Source: Sphingosinicellaceae bacterium (lineage in GTDB: Bacteria; Pseudomonadota; Alphaproteobacteria; Sphingomonadales; Sphingomonadaceae). From it: a DNA stretch of 64,000 bases. The position numbers were made by a program, and so were the translations under genes. The notes below the pieces were generated by a model, which worked only from the letters and a program-made list of their open reading frames with translations, did not search any database and was not told the DNA's origin. This document shows, in pieces, positions 27,860 through 36,603 of this stretch (position 1 is its first letter; every line of letters starts with the position of its first letter). The stretch lies in contig CP079108.1 of assembly GCA_019285715.1 (NCBI GenBank), forward strand, positions 4,045,001 through 4,109,000, read 5' to 3'.

Positions 27860-28927
27860 ATGCCAGATCTCACGTTGGCTGTTCCAACCGCCGTGAACAG
27901 TCTGCTACTAGCGGTGATTGGCGCATCAGACGCGCCACTTGTACTACTAGATGGGGACTTCACCGTTCTCGCGGTTAGCAAATCATTCTGTAGCATCTAC
28001 GATATGGTAGCCGCGCATGAAGTCGGCCGGTCTCTGTTTAATCTGCGGGGCGGTGAGTGGGACGTACCAGAGGTCCGTTCGCTACTTCATTCGACGATGG
28101 CCGGCTATTCGAAGATCGGGTCGTTTGAGATTGATCTCGAACGACAGGGTAAGGGTGCTCGACGCCTTGTCCTCGGGGCACAAAGAATGGACTATGCGGA
28201 CTGGGACAACATACGGATCATCTTAACGATCGCGGACGTGACCGATGCGCGCCTTGCGGAGAGGATCAAGGAACGGGTACTCGAGGAGAAGACAATACTC
28301 CTCCGCGAGCTGCGGTATCGGTTCGCCAACAGCCTGCAGATAATCGCGAGTGTTCTGATGCAGAGCGCAAGTCGCATTCACTCTGAAGAGACCCGGTCCC
28401 ACCTCTACGATGCCCATCACCGTGTCATGTCGGTCGCTGCGATCCAGCGGCACCTCACCAACGTCACGGAGAGCGGCGTCCAGATGCGCACCTACCTGAC
28501 GGAATTGTGCCAGAGCATCTGCGCTTCGATGATCAACAGAGACCAGAGTTTGGCGCTGCAGGTCCATATCGATGACAGCATGGCCACCGCTGATTTCTCG
28601 ATGAGCATAGGCTTGGTAGTGACCGAACTGGTCATCAACGCGCTGAAGCACGCCTTCCCCGGCCAGCGCGCGGGTACGATCAACGTCACTTACAATGGCT
28701 TCAAGAAGGATTGGCTTCTTTCGGTAATTGATGACGGCATTGGAATGCCCACGAATTCTTTGCATCACCACGCCGGCCTGGGGACCAGCATCGTGAGTGC
28801 CATCGCACACCGGCTCTCCGCTCGGGTCGAGCGGGAAGATGCCAACCCCGGAACGAAGGTCTCGGTGCTCAGCGGACTGCGCGACGATCGAGCCGGCGTC
28901 CGAGGCGGCATGAGGTTGTCGACATGA
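27860..28927 (+). CDS. HisKA_2-type sensor kinase with Tyr at the phospho-acceptor position
   Basis: A 355-residue soluble kinase-like protein. A PAS domain spans about 20-135. The dimerisation domain begins LLRELRYRFANSLQIIASVL (149-166); HisKA_2 kinases have His where this protein has Tyr153 (codon TAT). The ATP-binding domain keeps the N box (TELVINALKHAF), the DDGIGMP box and GLGTSIVSAIA. So it may bind ATP but cannot use the normal phospho-acceptor. The ATG at 27860 follows GAGGCGAGG; an ATG at 27833 lacks a ribosome site. Its stop overlaps the start of the AraC gene (ATGA), so the two are co-expressed. Confidence 0.88.
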   Translation: MPDLTLAVPTAVNSLLLAVIGASDAPLVLLDGDFTVLAVSKSFCSIYDMVAAHEVGRSLFNLRGGEWDVPEVRSLLHSTMAGYSKIGSFEIDLERQGKGARRLVLGAQRMDYADWDNIRIILTIADVTDARLAERIKERVLEEKTILLRELRYRFANSLQIIASVLMQSASRIHSEETRSHLYDAHHRVMSVAAIQRHLTNVTESGVQMRTYLTELCQSICASMINRDQSLALQVHIDDSMATADFSMSIGLVVTELVINALKHAFPGQRAGTINVTYNGFKKDWLLSVIDDGIGMPTNSLHHHAGLGTSIVSAIAHRLSARVEREDANPGTKVSVLSGLRDDRAGVRGGMRLST

Positions 28928-29817
28928 CCGCGCTTAGCCCATTGCGGTATCCGGTTTCTCCGCTTTCCTGGGATGGGATCTCCGCGCCGCCGCTGATGAG
29001 CAGCGAGGGCGGTGGTTGGACGCGGCCGCTGATCCGCTGGTGGTGCGACGTCGAACCCGACATCGTGCAGCCGGCGCTCGATCATCATTACCTCACGATG
29101 CATCTCGGCGGACCGAAGCGGATCGTGCGTCGAGGCGAGGGCGGCGTTGAAACCGTTGAAACCGATACGGGCGCCCTATCCATCGTCCCGGCTGGCGCCG
29201 CTTACGAGTGGAGTACTGTGGGCCCGATCGAATTCGCGCATATCTATCTCGCACCGGGTGCTCTCCGCCGTGTCAGCTTGGAAGAGCTGGATCGGGACGT
29301 TGGGTCCCTGTGTCTCGAAGATCGACTGGGAGTGCGTGACCCACTGCTGCAGACGTTGTTCCTCGAGTTGCTGGAGGAGATGGCCGGGGCGACCCCGGCA
29401 TCCCGTCTATACGTAGATACCTTGCTCCACTCGCTTCAGCTCCGCCTGCTCAGGACGTACGCTAACGCTCCGTCCGCGCCCTTGCGACAGCGGCATTCGA
29501 TCGCTCCGTTCCGGCTGCGGCGAGTGCTGGACTTCATGGAGGCGAACCTCGCCGAGGATATCGCGTTGACCGACCTGGCGGCAGCGGCCGGAGCCAGCCC
29601 GTTCCATTTCAGTCGCGCCTTCGCTACCGCAACCGGAATGCCCCCGTACCGGTACCTCCTCACCCGGCGGGCCATCCGGGCCAAGGACCTGCTAGCTTCG
29701 GGCGAAGGATCGATGGCGGATGTCGCGCGCAAGTGCGGCTTCAACAGCGCGGCACAGTTCTCGCGGATGTTCAAGCTGATCACCGGAACATCTCCGCTCA
29801 AGTTCAGGCAGAGATGA
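28924..29817 (+). CDS. AraC-family transcriptional regulator
   Basis: A 297-residue regulator, paralogous to the gene at 22533: shared segments include LHLGGPKRIVRRGEG and the DNA-binding end FSRMFKLITGTSPLKFRQR. The HTH pair is DIALTDLAAAAGASPFHFSR and SMADVARKCGFNSAAQFSRM. Translation is coupled to the kinase by an ATGA overlap, which suggests that the PAS protein and this regulator act in one pathway although AraC proteins are not classical response regulators. An IS5 element lies 33 nt downstream. Confidence 0.92.
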   Translation: MTALSPLRYPVSPLSWDGISAPPLMSSEGGGWTRPLIRWWCDVEPDIVQPALDHHYLTMHLGGPKRIVRRGEGGVETVETDTGALSIVPAGAAYEWSTVGPIEFAHIYLAPGALRRVSLEELDRDVGSLCLEDRLGVRDPLLQTLFLELLEEMAGATPASRLYVDTLLHSLQLRLLRTYANAPSAPLRQRHSIAPFRLRRVLDFMEANLAEDIALTDLAAAAGASPFHFSRAFATATGMPPYRYLLTRRAIRAKDLLASGEGSMADVARKCGFNSAAQFSRMFKLITGTSPLKFRQR

Positions 29818-29850
29818 TCATTGCCAGCCGTCGGATCGGACGCTGAGCTA

Positions 29851-30698
29851 AGGTCAGGACCCATTAATTTGCTTGCGTAAGTGGCGATCGCTTGATTCAG
29901 TGGTAGCGCTGAAGGAGGTGTTGCCATGAGCGATTTGATGTTGTTGTCGGAGGCGCAGATGCGGCGGATCGAGCCGCATTTTCCGCTGTCGCACGGGGTG
30001 CCGAGGGTCGACGACCGTCGGGTGATCAGCGGGATCATTTTCGTGATCAGGAACGGGCTGCGCTGGCGCGATGCGCCCAAGGACTACGGCCCGCACAAGA
30101 CGATCTACAACCGCTTCATCGGCTGGAGCCGGCTGGGCGTGTTCAACCGAATTTTCGCCGCGCTCGCGGCGAAAGGCGGCAAGCCCGACCAGCTGATGAT
30201 CGATGCGACGCACCTGAAGGCGCACCGGACTGCGGCCAGTCTCCTCAAAAAGGGGCTCTTCCCCGATGTATCGGACGCACCAAAAGGCGGCCTGAACTCG
30301 AAGCTGCACGCGGTCTGCGACGGCCAGGGCCGACCGTTGGTCATGCTGCTCACCGAGGGGCAGACCAGCGACTACAAGGGCGCCGCGCTGATGCTCGAGG
30401 CCTTGCCGAAAGCCAAGGTCATGCTCGGCGACTGGGGCTACGACGCCGACTGGTTCCGCACCGCCCTGCTCGCCAAGGGCATTGCGCCGTGCATTCCATC
30501 GAAGGCCAACCGCAAGGTGCCGATCGACCATGACCGGACGCTCTACCGGCAGCGTCACCGCATCGAGAACATGTTTGGCAAGCTCAAGGATTGGCGCCGC
30601 ATCCACACCCGCTACGACCGCTGCGCCCACACATTCTTCTCGGCCATCGTTATCGCCGCCACCGTCATCTTCTGGCTTTGATCAATGAGTCCTGATCA
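29851..30698 (+). mobile_element. IS5-family (IS427-like) insertion sequence with TA duplication
   Basis: An 848-bp element. The left end AGGTCAGGAC matches the inverted right end (TGATCAGGAC) at eight of ten bases, with further similarity inward (CATT). A TA dinucleotide flanks both sides (29849-29850 and 30699-30700), as in the IS427 group. It carries one intact transposase. It lies between the AraC gene and the Mo-oxidoreductase operon and interrupts no recognisable gene. Confidence 0.85.
29926..30681 (+). CDS. IS5-family transposase
   Basis: A 251-residue DDE transposase. The N-terminus has the IS5/IS427 DUF4096-like region (VISGIIFVIRNGLRWRDAPK). Catalytic residues are Asp in MIDATHLKAHRTA, Asp in LGDWGYDADWF and Glu in RHRIENMFGKLKDWRRI. 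The frame is complete, with a GGAGG ribosome site. The single-frame form is normal for many IS427-group elements. Confidence 0.95.
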   Translation: MSDLMLLSEAQMRRIEPHFPLSHGVPRVDDRRVISGIIFVIRNGLRWRDAPKDYGPHKTIYNRFIGWSRLGVFNRIFAALAAKGGKPDQLMIDATHLKAHRTAASLLKKGLFPDVSDAPKGGLNSKLHAVCDGQGRPLVMLLTEGQTSDYKGAALMLEALPKAKVMLGDWGYDADWFRTALLAKGIAPCIPSKANRKVPIDHDRTLYRQRHRIENMFGKLKDWRRIHTRYDRCAHTFFSAIVIAATVIFWL

Positions 30699-30837
30699 TA
30701 GGTCATAGCTTATCCTGCCGATAACAGGCTGATCTTGCTGGCTTTGCTCGTGGTGGGCGCTACTGATCGCATTCATCTAGCCCTGAGGCTCTGTCGGATC
30801 ATTATAGCGGTTTGTCGGGATCATCTGGGATTGCGCA

Positions 30838-31455
30838 TTGGCTATCACCCGCGGCTTCAAGGGGCGACGTCGGCCCTCGGGCGAGCTCTCCGACCGAGTC
30901 CCTCCTGGTCAGCACCTCGTTTCCGACTTTCCGGTGCTGACTGCGGGTCCCACCCCGCATACCTCCTTGGAGCGCTGGTCGTTGACGCTGCGCGATTCGG
31001 AGCGAACGTTCGCCACATTGAGCTGGTCCGACCTCGGGGCTCTGTCGCAGACCGAGCTGAACGCCGACATTCATTGCGTCACCAAGTGGACAAGACTCGA
31101 CACGCGCTGGCGCGGCGTCACGATAGACGATCTTCTGATAACGGCAGGCCTGAGCAGGCCGCCGGGCAGGTTCGTCACGGCCGAGTGCGATGGCGGTTAC
31201 ACGACTAACCTGCCTGTGGAAGACCTGATCGATGGAAGGGCGATCATTGCGACGCACTTCGCTGACGTACCCTTGGCCCCAGCGCACGGCGGCCCGGGGC
31301 GTCTGCTAGTGCCCCATTTATATCTCTGGAAGAGCGCTAAGTGGATCCGGGCGCTTCGTTTCTGCGACGAGGACCATCCGGGGTTCTGGGAGTCTCTGGG
31401 CTATCACATGTATGGCGACCCTTGGCGTGAACAGCGCTATGCGGGCGATGCCTGA
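30838..31455 (+). CDS. Sulfite-oxidase-like molybdopterin-dependent oxidoreductase
   Basis: A 205-residue single-domain member of the oxidoreductase molybdopterin-binding family (YuiH/YedY-like). The likely Mo-ligand Cys80 lies in DIHCVTKWTRLDTRWRGVTI; the segments CDGGYTTNLPVEDLIDGRAI and HGGPGRLLVPHLYLWKSAKW are also typical. There is no signal peptide, so it acts in the cytoplasm. The start is TTG at 30838 (family N-terminus ITRGFKGRRR). Its stop overlaps the start of the flavin reductase gene (ATGA), an operon of three. The substrate is unknown. Confidence 0.87.
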   Translation: MAITRGFKGRRRPSGELSDRVPPGQHLVSDFPVLTAGPTPHTSLERWSLTLRDSERTFATLSWSDLGALSQTELNADIHCVTKWTRLDTRWRGVTIDDLLITAGLSRPPGRFVTAECDGGYTTNLPVEDLIDGRAIIATHFADVPLAPAHGGPGRLLVPHLYLWKSAKWIRALRFCDEDHPGFWESLGYHMYGDPWREQRYAGDA

Positions 31456-32207
31456 TGAGTGCGCGGCAGCCACCCATTCGCTGGCTGATCGCCACCGTTA
31501 TCGCGAAGCAGCTTGAGACGCCGTACGTGATGACATTGGTCCTGAACGTCCCGCATTGGCCGGGTCACAAGGCGGGCCAGCATGTCGACTTACGCCTGAC
31601 GGCGGACGACGGATATCAAGCGCAGCGCAGCTATTCGATTGCGTCGGCCAGCGACGGCGGGACGGTCGCCATCACCGTCGAGCGCGTCGCCGACGGAGAG
31701 GTCTCCTCTTTCCTGCTCGACGAGGTCCGGATCGCCGACGATCTCGAGCTTCGTGGTCCGATCGGAGGATATTTCGTCTGGAGTCCGGAAGATCGCCGTC
31801 CGCTGCTCCTTATAGGTGGAGGTTCGGGGGTCGTACCGTTGATGTCCATACTGCGTGCCCGAGCTAAGGCACAGGAGCGTCCCACGGCTCACCTGCTTTA
31901 CTCGTCGCGTGAGCAAGACGCGATAATCTACCGCCACGAACTCGATCGGATGGCCGCAGGCGACGACGGGATAGAGATCCTCTATACTTTAACGCGCAGG
32001 CAGCCTTCCGGTTGGGCGGGCGCAAGCAGGCGGATAGACAGATCGATGCTGGAGGGCTTCGGCTTTTCCCCGGACGACGATCCGATCGCGTTTGTATGTG
32101 GCCCAACGGCATTCGTCGAGGAGGTCGCGGCCAACCTGCTCGCGATCGGCTATAGGAACGACATGGTACGAACCGAGCGCTTCGGACCGACGGGAGCAGA
32201 TGAATGA
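31455..32207 (+). CDS. Ferredoxin-reductase-type FAD/NAD(P) oxidoreductase
   Basis: A 250-residue protein with an FAD-binding barrel (motif RSYSIASASDGGTVAITVER) and an NAD(P) domain (LLLIGGGSGVVPLMSILRAR, then FVCGPTAFVEEVAANLL). There is no iron-sulfur domain. It overlaps the upstream Mo-oxidoreductase by four bases and the next gene by four bases, so it probably passes electrons between NAD(P)H and the molybdenum enzyme. Confidence 0.92.
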   Translation: MSARQPPIRWLIATVIAKQLETPYVMTLVLNVPHWPGHKAGQHVDLRLTADDGYQAQRSYSIASASDGGTVAITVERVADGEVSSFLLDEVRIADDLELRGPIGGYFVWSPEDRRPLLLIGGGSGVVPLMSILRARAKAQERPTAHLLYSSREQDAIIYRHELDRMAAGDDGIEILYTLTRRQPSGWAGASRRIDRSMLEGFGFSPDDDPIAFVCGPTAFVEEVAANLLAIGYRNDMVRTERFGPTGADE

Positions 32208-32482
32208 TCGAACAACGCTTCCCTCTCGACGGCAACGCAGCTGGCGGCCCGCTCACGAGGTTGTTTGCCGCCGACATCACTGGGGCCATAGTCACGTGCG
32301 TGGGATGCGGCCGCGAGGGACCGCTAGCGACACTCGCCTTGTACGGGAGGGAGAGTGGCTTGATACTCCGTTGCCCGGGCTGCGCGACGATAAACCTGCG
32401 GTTTCTCGATACCGGCAAGACGATGCATCTCGACCTTCGAGGATGTGCGCTCCTAACCATACATGAAGCCGGGTCCGCCTAG
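32204..32482 (+). CDS. DUF6510-like small zinc-ribbon protein
   Basis: A 92-residue protein with two CxxC pairs, VTCVGCGREG and LRCPGCATINL, spaced about 27 residues, which should form a zinc ribbon. It fits the DUF6510 family as I recall it, whose genes lie with reductase and molybdenum-oxidoreductase genes like the two upstream. It may be an accessory or regulatory partner of that pair. Its function is unknown. Confidence 0.75.
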   Translation: MIEQRFPLDGNAAGGPLTRLFAADITGAIVTCVGCGREGPLATLALYGRESGLILRCPGCATINLRFLDTGKTMHLDLRGCALLTIHEAGSA

Positions 32483-32856
32483 TTCGGAAGAAGGCAGGTG
32501 CGACGTCGAGGGACACTCCTCAACGGGCCGAAGCGATAGCCGTCCACGTCACTGAGCTTCCGTTCATGCGGAAGCTGCAGTCCGGCCGGTGCGGGCGCTA
32601 TCGCAGGATCGTTCGGCGTCTATCCATCTTAAGCGTCAGCTGATTCGCGTCTCGTCCCGATCGCGCTGTTACGGTGGGTTGGCTCGCCGTCCGATAGGCG
32701 GCTCTCCGTCGCCAAGCCGACCGTCCGCCGCGCCGCGCCGCGCCGGCGAATGATACCGACGCTTGCTTCTAAATTGCCAAGGTGGTGCTAGAAAACCGCG
32801 GCCAGCACGCACCTCCAGTTTGCGACGGTGAGTATTCGAAATGGAGGGCCAGAGAC
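32483..32856. other. Upstream region of the biotin operon
   Basis: About 370 nt. It contains a GC-rich run (GCCGCGCCGCGCCGCGCC) near 32733 and presumably the bio promoter. An in-frame GTG at 32782 would extend BioF into this region, but a better ribosome site lies further down. No clear palindromic operator was seen. Confidence 0.45.
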
Positions 32857-33978
32857 TTGGATCTAAGTGCTATCGAGGCCGACCTTGCGTGTCTCGTCGA
32901 TCGCCAACGCTATCGTTGCGTATCACCGCGCACCGGCATCGACTTCTCGTCAAATGATTATCTGGCGCTGGCATCGTCGGCGAGCCTGACCGGTGCCGTT
33001 GTCGACGCCGTGGCGCGTGGCGTGCCGGTCGGCTCGGGCGGATCGCGGCTGCTACGGGGCAACGATCCTGAACACCAGCGGCTCGAGGTCGAGGCAGCTG
33101 CCTTCTTCGATACGCCGGCTGCGTTATTCTTCTCAAGCGGCTATGTGGCGAATGTCGCGCTGTTCTCGACGCTGCCGCAGCGTGACGACCTGGTCGTCTA
33201 CGACGAGCTGATCCACGCCAGCGTGCATGAAGGACTCCGGCTCAGCCGGGCCGAACACCGCGCTGCCGCGCATAACGATGTCGGGGCATTCGCCGAAGCG
33301 ATCGAACGTTGGCGAACCGACGGTGGCAGCGGGCGTGTCTGGATCGCCGTGGAGAGTCTGTACAGCATGGACGGCGACCGCGCTCCCCTGGGACAGTTCG
33401 CGGCCTTGGCCACCATTCATGACGGCATGCTTCTGGTCGACGAAGCCCATGCGACGGGCGTCTTCGGTCAAGCCGGACGCGGGCTCGCAGCCGAGCTTTC
33501 CGATCGCGACAACATCATCACGCTGCACACCTGCGGCAAGGCACTCGGCTGTGAAGGCGCGCTAGTCTGCGGACCGCATGTCGTTCGCGATTTCCTGATC
33601 AACCGCGGTCGCGGCTTTATCTTTTCGACAGCGCCCTCGCCGTTGATGGCGGCAGCGGTACGCGGAGCGCTCAGGATCCTTGCGGACGAGCCGGAGCGCC
33701 GGACGCGGCTTACCACCCTGATCGCCCATGCGTCGCGCCAACTCGGCCCGCTCGGAGCATGCGCTACCGGCACCCAGATCATGCCGTTGATCATTGGTGA
33801 CGACGCCCGAACCATGATTATCGCGGGCCGCCTTGCCGAAGCAGGCTTCGACGTCCGAGGGATCCGTCCACCGACGGTGCCGGTTGGAACATCGCGGCTG
33901 CGGATTTCGCTGACCCTGAATGTCGACGAGGCGATGATCGACAGCCTCGCCGAAGCATTAGCAAAGGCTCTTGCATGA
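32857..33978 (+). CDS. bioF: 8-amino-7-oxononanoate synthase
   Basis: BioF condenses pimeloyl-ACP (or -CoA) with L-alanine to give 8-amino-7-oxononanoate, the first committed step of biotin ring assembly. The PLP fold is clear: IDFSSNDYLALASSASL at the N-terminus, GSGGSRLLRGNDPEHQRLE, VDEAHATGVFGQAGRG and the PLP-lysine segment TLHTCGKALGCEGALV. The TTG at 32857 follows GGAGGG and gives 373 residues, near the usual length; a GTG at 32782 would add 25 residues not seen in the family. It overlaps bioD by four bases (ATGA). Confidence 0.92.
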   Translation: MDLSAIEADLACLVDRQRYRCVSPRTGIDFSSNDYLALASSASLTGAVVDAVARGVPVGSGGSRLLRGNDPEHQRLEVEAAAFFDTPAALFFSSGYVANVALFSTLPQRDDLVVYDELIHASVHEGLRLSRAEHRAAAHNDVGAFAEAIERWRTDGGSGRVWIAVESLYSMDGDRAPLGQFAALATIHDGMLLVDEAHATGVFGQAGRGLAAELSDRDNIITLHTCGKALGCEGALVCGPHVVRDFLINRGRGFIFSTAPSPLMAAAVRGALRILADEPERRTRLTTLIAHASRQLGPLGACATGTQIMPLIIGDDARTMIIAGRLAEAGFDVRGIRPPTVPVGTSRLRISLTLNVDEAMIDSLAEALAKALA

Positions 33979-34598
33979 CGCTGATCATCACGGGTACCGG
34001 CACCGGCGTCGGCAAGACGGTCTTCGCTGCGGCGCTCACGGGTGCGCTAGACGGTGCCTACTGGAAGCCGGTTCAGGCAGGGCTTGACGAGGAGACGGAC
34101 AGCGAGATCGTTATCCGCTTATCGGGCTTGCCGAAGGACCGCATCCACCCCGAGGCTTATCGTCTGCGTACGCCTTGCTCGCCGCACCGCGCCGCCGCTC
34201 TCGACGGCATGGCGATTGACCCCGCATCGCTAAGCCTGCCGATCACCGACCGCCGCCTGATTGTAGAAGGCGCCGGCGGAGCCCTGGTACCGCTGACCGG
34301 CAATCTGTGCTTCGTCGACGTCTTCGCGATGTGGCGAATGCCGGTTGTTATCGTGGCGCCGACCGGCCTCGGCACGATCAACCATAGCCTTTTGACGATC
34401 GAGGCCTTACGCCGCCGATCGATCGAGATTCGCGGGATCGCCTTCACTGGTGACCCCAATGAAGATAGCGAAACAGTTATCGCGCAGCTTGGCGCGGTTT
34501 CCAGGCTGGGCCGCCTGCCGCATCTCGCCGAGTTGACCGCTGGTAACCTTGCCCACGCCTTCGCGGCGCACTTCAATATCAGGAACTTTTGCGAATGA
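33975..34598 (+). CDS. bioD: Dethiobiotin synthetase
   Basis: BioD carboxylates 7,8-diaminononanoate to dethiobiotin with ATP. The 207-residue protein starts with the P-loop IITGTGTGVGKTVFAAALTG, followed by YWKPVQAGLD (substrate Lys), VEGAGGALVPLTG and VIVAPTGLGTINHSLLTIEA. All are standard BioD motifs. It is co-translated with bioF and bioA through short overlaps. Confidence 0.94.
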   Translation: MTLIITGTGTGVGKTVFAAALTGALDGAYWKPVQAGLDEETDSEIVIRLSGLPKDRIHPEAYRLRTPCSPHRAAALDGMAIDPASLSLPITDRRLIVEGAGGALVPLTGNLCFVDVFAMWRMPVVIVAPTGLGTINHSLLTIEALRRRSIEIRGIAFTGDPNEDSETVIAQLGAVSRLGRLPHLAELTAGNLAHAFAAHFNIRNFCE

Positions 34599-35863
34599 CA
34601 TCGCCGATCTGGCACCCATTTACCCAGCACGGCCTGAACGAACCGATCCCGATGGTCAGCCATGCGGAAGGCGCGGCGATCTTCACCGCGGACGGGCGGC
34701 GGATCGTTGATGCGATCTCGTCCTGGTGGGTGACCACGCATGGGCACTGCCATCCGCGGATCATGGCGGCCATTGCGGAACAGGCGCGCCATCTCGATCA
34801 AATCATCTTCGCCGGATGGAGCCACGAGCCAGCGGAAACGCTGGGGGCGGGGCTGGTCGCGTTGCTGCCTCCGCAACTCGCCCATGTCTTTTTTTCGGAC
34901 AGCGGTTCGACCAGCGTCGAAGTCGCCCTCAAGATGGCGCTCGGTTACTGGCTCAACATCGGCAGGCCACGCCACCGCATCATCGTAATGGCCGGGAGCT
35001 ATCACGGCGACACGATCGGCGCGATGTCGGTGGGTGCACGCGGCGTCTACAACCGTGCCTATGCGCCGCTGCTATTCGATGTCGCTCCGCTGCCCTTCCC
35101 GTCGCCCGGCAACGAGCAGGCGACGCTCGACGAGCTAGAACGCTTGTGCAGAAGCCAAGAATCGCCGGCCGCGTTGATCGTCGAGCCATTGGTCCTTGGG
35201 GCGGGCGGCATGTTGATCTATGCCCCCGTGACGCTCGCCGCGATGCGTGCCGTTTGCACTCGTTACGGCGTGCTGTTTATCGCCGACGAAGTTATGACTG
35301 GCTGGGGCCGGACCGGCACGCTTATGGCGTGCGAGCAGGCGGGTATCGTGCCCGACCTGTTGTGCCTGTCCAAGGGACTGACCGGGGGCTCCCTGCCGCT
35401 CGCCGCGACGCTGGCCACCGCCGAAATCTTCTTGGCGCATCGGTCGACCGACCGGGCCAGCATGTTCTTCCATTCGAGCAGCTACACCGCCAACCCGATC
35501 GCCTGTGCTGCTGCCAATGCGAACCTGGCAATCTGGCGTGACGAGCCGGTGCTCGGACGCATCACGGACCTCGCCGGGCGCCAGGCGCGTCGGCTCGCAG
35601 CTTTGTCGAGCATGGGGGACGTACGAAACGGGCGGCAGATCGGCACCATCACGGCATTCGAGATCGGCGATCCAGCGAGCGAATATCTCTCGTCGATCGG
35701 CCCAGGCCTGATGGCCCTGTTCGCCCGGCGCGGCGTTCTTCTGCGACCACTGGGCAACACCGTTTATGTGATGCCGCCCTATTGCATCGACGACGACGAT
35801 CTCGACGCCGTGTACGACGCAATTGCCGAGGCGGTCTCGACCTTCGGACGCAGTCTGGCCTAG
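34595..35863 (+). CDS. bioA: Adenosylmethionine-8-amino-7-oxononanoate aminotransferase
   Basis: BioA transfers an amino group from S-adenosylmethionine to 8-amino-7-oxononanoate. The 422-residue class-III aminotransferase begins with the BioA-specific IWHPFTQH, has SSWWVTTHGHCHPRI, GSYHGDTIGAMSVG and FIADEVMTGWGRTGT, and the PLP-lysine in LCLSKGLTGGSLPLAATLAT. The ATG at 34595 overlaps the bioD stop. The last biotin enzyme, BioB, and a pimeloyl-making BioC/H are not in the window, so they must lie elsewhere. Confidence 0.94.
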   Translation: MTSPIWHPFTQHGLNEPIPMVSHAEGAAIFTADGRRIVDAISSWWVTTHGHCHPRIMAAIAEQARHLDQIIFAGWSHEPAETLGAGLVALLPPQLAHVFFSDSGSTSVEVALKMALGYWLNIGRPRHRIIVMAGSYHGDTIGAMSVGARGVYNRAYAPLLFDVAPLPFPSPGNEQATLDELERLCRSQESPAALIVEPLVLGAGGMLIYAPVTLAAMRAVCTRYGVLFIADEVMTGWGRTGTLMACEQAGIVPDLLCLSKGLTGGSLPLAATLATAEIFLAHRSTDRASMFFHSSSYTANPIACAAANANLAIWRDEPVLGRITDLAGRQARRLAALSSMGDVRNGRQIGTITAFEIGDPASEYLSSIGPGLMALFARRGVLLRPLGNTVYVMPPYCIDDDDLDAVYDAIAEAVSTFGRSLA

Positions 35864-35978
35864 TGGCATCGGTACAATATTGGCACACAGAAATACGGTA
35901 GGCACCTTGCGTCGCGTTTCGGTGTGGCCTTGTGAGAAGCGCAGTTGCAAAGCGTAGCGGCGCGTACGAGCGTCTCGT

Positions 35979-36370
35979 TCAGGTCTGCATTGCTGCGGTC
36001 AGCCTTGCCATTCCGATGAGCGCGATGGCCGCGCCTGATGTTGCAGGCGAGGACGTGGATGCCATTCGCGGTTCCGACGCTTTTCAGCTTCCGCGTCTTG
36101 AAGTGGCTTCGTCCCATTGAGCCTCTGATGATGCCGAAGACGTGCTCGACCGCGCGTCGTCGGACCCGCATGGCGTCCGGCCTCCGGTCGAGGCGAGCCT
36201 GCATGGCCTCGATAAACTCTTCGCTTCCACCGCCTGATGCGGCGCTCGATGCACTCGGTGCATTGCGCCTTCACGGTGCACCAGGACGGCAGGCGGACGT
36301 TGAGTACGCCGTCAAGCATCATGCCGTGCTGGATGGTGGCAAAGCGCTTCGCATCGTTTAGCCGACTGGA
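35979..36370 (-). pseudogene. Remnant of an IS1182-family transposase
   Basis: On the minus strand three pieces in shifting frames match the C-terminus of IS1182 transposases: VLNVRLPSWCTVKAQCTECI with RRIRRW, then RRAVEHVFGIIRGSMGRSHF with VLACN, then IALIGMARLTAAMQ and a stop. At least two frameshifts separate them. The catalytic N-terminal part and both element ends are missing, so it is an old remnant. Confidence 0.8.
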
Positions 36371-36603
36371 CAGCGATAGCTGTCGCTTTCTATCCAGCTG
36401 TCAGAGCCCGGTAGCATCGGGTTGTCGGATCCCGTGATCTGGGCGGCGATCAGCAGCGGCAATCGGCTTTTCCTGTGTGATTTTTGGGCTTTGCTGCTCC
36501 AAACGCGTGGGCATCTCTACTGCACCGCCGATGCCCCCCCGCGCTCCCCGGTCTCTGTTATGGTCTCTGTTCAAGGCGTCCACTTCCAGCAGGGGCAACG
36601 GTA

